The translations under genes and the position numbers were made by a program. The notes under the pieces were generated by a model. The model saw only the letters and a program-made list of their open reading frames with translations, was not told the origin of the DNA and made no database searches. Positions 62,433 through 64,000 of a stretch of DNA of 64,000 nucleotides are shown here, one piece after another. The stretch is taken from the NCBI RefSeq assembly GCF_003605645.1, contig NZ_QVMU01000018.1, positions 28,503 to 92,502 of the forward strand, in the 5' to 3' direction. How positions within the stretch are numbered: the stretch's first letter is position 1; each line of letters opens with the position of its first letter. This DNA comes from Vibrio sinensis (GTDB taxonomy: Bacteria; Pseudomonadota; Gammaproteobacteria; Enterobacterales; Vibrionaceae).

Positions 62433-62822
62433 CTAAATGTTAACTTTCATCAACAACTGAAAGCCAACCCATGCAGCTGAAATACTAAGCACGACATTCA
62501 GTAATATATTTAAGCCCATCTTAAGAAATGCGCCCTGCTGCATTAAGAGGACATTATCCATAGAAAACGTAGAGAACGTGGTTAGTGCTCCGAGAAAACC
62601 CAGTCCAATAATCTGGCGCCATGGTTCAATCGCCAGAATTTCGCTTTCAAATGCAGCTATCAATAAACCCATAATAAAAGAGCCGACAACATTGACAGTC
62701 AATGTACCGTATGGGAATCCTCGTCCTAACAATGCAACACAAAGTTCAGAAACAAGATAACGGGAGCAAGCACCAAATGCCCCACCGAGTGCAATAAAGC
62801 CGAGTATGGAAAGTTGGCCCAT
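62433..62822 (-). CDS. crcB: Fluoride channel CrcB/FluC
   Basis: 129 aa, four membrane helices, dual-topology dimer that expels fluoride. GGAFGACSRY (conserved Arg), GTLTVNVVGSFIMG (conserved Asn) and LGALTTFSTFS (TFST Phe-box region) are diagnostic. No fluoride riboswitch was seen in the 180 bases upstream. It is 57 bases ahead of the TPP riboswitch on the same strand. Confidence 0.94.
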   Translation of the reverse strand: MGQLSILGFIALGGAFGACSRYLVSELCVALLGRGFPYGTLTVNVVGSFIMGLLIAAFESEILAIEPWRQIIGLGFLGALTTFSTFSMDNVLLMQQGAFLKMGLNILLNVVLSISAAWVGFQLLMKVNI

Positions 62823-63000
62823 AAATCCCCCAATATATTCAATGGCTATATTCTAACCGCATTAGCGCAAAATTCGAGTCTACAAACTAAATATTCACAT
62901 CAGATAAACTAAAAGATTTTAAAAGTTACAGTAGTCACTTTAACTCAATACCCATCAGTAAATAAGATTACTAAATACAAATTCTAGACTATTGCAGATC

Positions 63001-63718
63001 TTATCCCGGCATTGCTGCTGAGACTTAATATATGACTGCGATGGAAAGTTTCAGCCATTACCCAACACGCGCTATTTGGTAATGACTGAATCCGCTGCTC
63101 TGCCAATTGGCGGCAAACCATAAAATACAGACGTAAAAAAGCCCCAGCATTTCTGCTTAGGCTTGGTATATAGCAGGGGTGGAGGGATTCGAACTCCCCA
63201 ACACACGCTATTTTATAATGGCTGAATCCGCTGCTCTGCTGCTCTGCTAATTCGCGGCAAACCATAAAATACAGATGTAAAAAAGCCCCAGCATTTCTGC
63301 TGAGGCTTGGCATATGGCAGGGGTGGAGAGATTCGAACTCCCAACACGCGCTATTTTATAATGGCTGAATCCGCTGCTCTACTAATTGGCGGCAAACCAT
63401 AAAATACAGATGTAAAAAAGCCCCAGCATTTCTGCTGAGGCTTAGTATATGGCAGGGGTGGAGAGATTCGAACTCCCAACACGCGCTATTTTATAATGGC
63501 TGAATCCGCTGCTCTGCCAATTGGCGGCAACCATAAAATACAGACGTAAAAAAGCCCCAGCATTTCTGCTGAGGCTTGGTATATGGCAGGGGTGGAGAGA
63601 TTCGAACTCCCAGCACGCGCTATTTTATAATGGCTGAATCCGCTGCTCTACTAATTGGCGGCAAACCATAAAATACAGATGTAAAAAAGCCCCAGCATTT
63701 CTGCTGAGGCTTAATATA
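63001..63718 (-). repeat. Tandem array of decayed tRNA-Trp-like units with terminators
   Basis: Five units of about 135 bp follow the true tRNA-Trp: 63534-63668, 63400-63533, 63265-63399, 63121-63264 and a diverged one 63001-63120. Each has, on the minus strand, a replaced acceptor 5' side (GGTTTGCCGCC), the D-arm (AATTGGCAGAGCAGCGG), an altered anticodon region (ATTCAGCCATTATAAAATAG), an intact T-arm and acceptor end (GTGTTGGGAGTTCGAATC, then TCTCCACCCCTGCCA), and the terminator GCCTCAGCAGAAATGCTGGGGC with a T-run. The inner four are nearly identical. They cannot fold as tRNAs. Confidence 0.9.
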
Positions 63719-63795
<77 letters not shown>

Positions 63796-63854
63796 AATGA
63801 TCTAGACACGCTAGATTCAAAAAAACCTCGCACAAAGCGAGGTTTTCGAATAAG

Positions 63855-63931
63855 TGGCGGAGTGGACGGGACTCGAACCCGCGACCCCCGGCGTGACAGG
63901 CCGGTATTCTAACCAACTGAACTACCACTCC
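63855..63931 (-). tRNA. tRNA-Asp (anticodon GTC)
   Basis: 77 nt, CCA encoded. Acceptor GGAGTGG pairs with CCACTCC; the anticodon loop CTGTCAC gives GTC. It is probably the first tRNA after a 5S rRNA gene that lies beyond the right edge of the window. Confidence 0.96.
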
Positions 63932-64000
63932 GCAGTGGCATACTTACCTAAGTAAGCGTCCATTTTGTTTCTAGATGGTCTATCTAAAAACGAAATTTAA

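Noticed and set aside
62984..63313. 109-codon minus-strand frame through the repeats
   Set aside because: It is a translation of the tRNA-like repeats, with no ribosome site and repeat-derived residues.
63001..63718. Regular 135-bp repeats looked at first like a CRISPR or REP array
   Set aside because: Repeats run head to tail without unique spacers of fixed size, and their content is tRNA arms plus terminators.

Overview
The window is almost certainly from chromosome I of a Vibrio (Vibrionaceae), near the replication origin. The evidence is AT-rich gammaproteobacterial coding sequence, gene order that from memory matches the V. cholerae VC0060-VC0172 region (thiCEFSGH, tsrA, asnC, uspA/uspB/ferritin, ubi-tat, hemB, polA, engB, hemN, ilvC/ilvY, vexRAB), two perfect parS sites (55997-56014 and 59713-59730), and a tRNA-Asp/tRNA-Trp pair at the right edge of the kind that trails an rRNA operon. 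Layout, 1-13 kb: a 5'-truncated metC and ridA; an orphan lipoprotein; an mdtJI polyamine-type SMR exporter with a LysR regulator; a SPOR-like periplasmic protein; and a peptide-type ABC transporter operon with a fused double ATPase, a binding protein and two permeases. 13-24.7 kb: a minus-strand tRNA cluster (Arg-His-Pro-His-Pro), cytochrome c5, rep, the vexR-vexA-vexB efflux operon with a 32-bp perfect palindrome, ubiK, and divergent ilvC/ilvY. 24.7-36.3 kb: hemN, a DUF2489 gene, yihI, a methyltransferase, cytochrome c4, engB, polA, hemB and a TatD-family nuclease. Three regulatory RNAs sit between these genes, all on the minus strand: a CsrB/CsrC-family RNA, Spot 42 (with the 15-codon SpfP frame intact) and a long Fur-controlled RyhB. 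36-48 kb: tatABC, ubiE-ubiJ-ubiB, rmuC, two DMT permeases, a HI0933/YhiN flavoprotein, uspB, ferritin, uspA and rsmJ. 48-63 kb: a PAS-GGDEF-EAL protein, asnC, the H-NS-like small regulator tsrA, a Bcr/CflA exporter with a divergent LysR gene, an aminopeptidase P, and a TPP-riboswitch-controlled thiCEFSGH operon preceded by crcB. 63-64 kb: tRNA-Asp, tRNA-Trp and then five tandem, decayed tRNA-Trp-like units of about 135 bp, each with its own Rho-independent terminator. How the parts work together: the window combines housekeeping respiration and cofactor genes (ubiquinone, haem, thiamine, Tat export, cytochromes c4 and c5) with global RNA regulators of carbon (Spot 42, Csr) and iron (RyhB), plus stress and efflux functions. 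The least-explained features are the tRNA-Trp-like terminator array and a similar decayed unit closing the Pro/His tRNA cluster, the conserved SpfP frame, a DnaA-box pair with a GATC cluster and a small ORF between polA and ryhB, and an N-terminally extended ThiE whose gene contains a parS site. All homology statements rest on reading the translations and on memory of the families; no database search was run.
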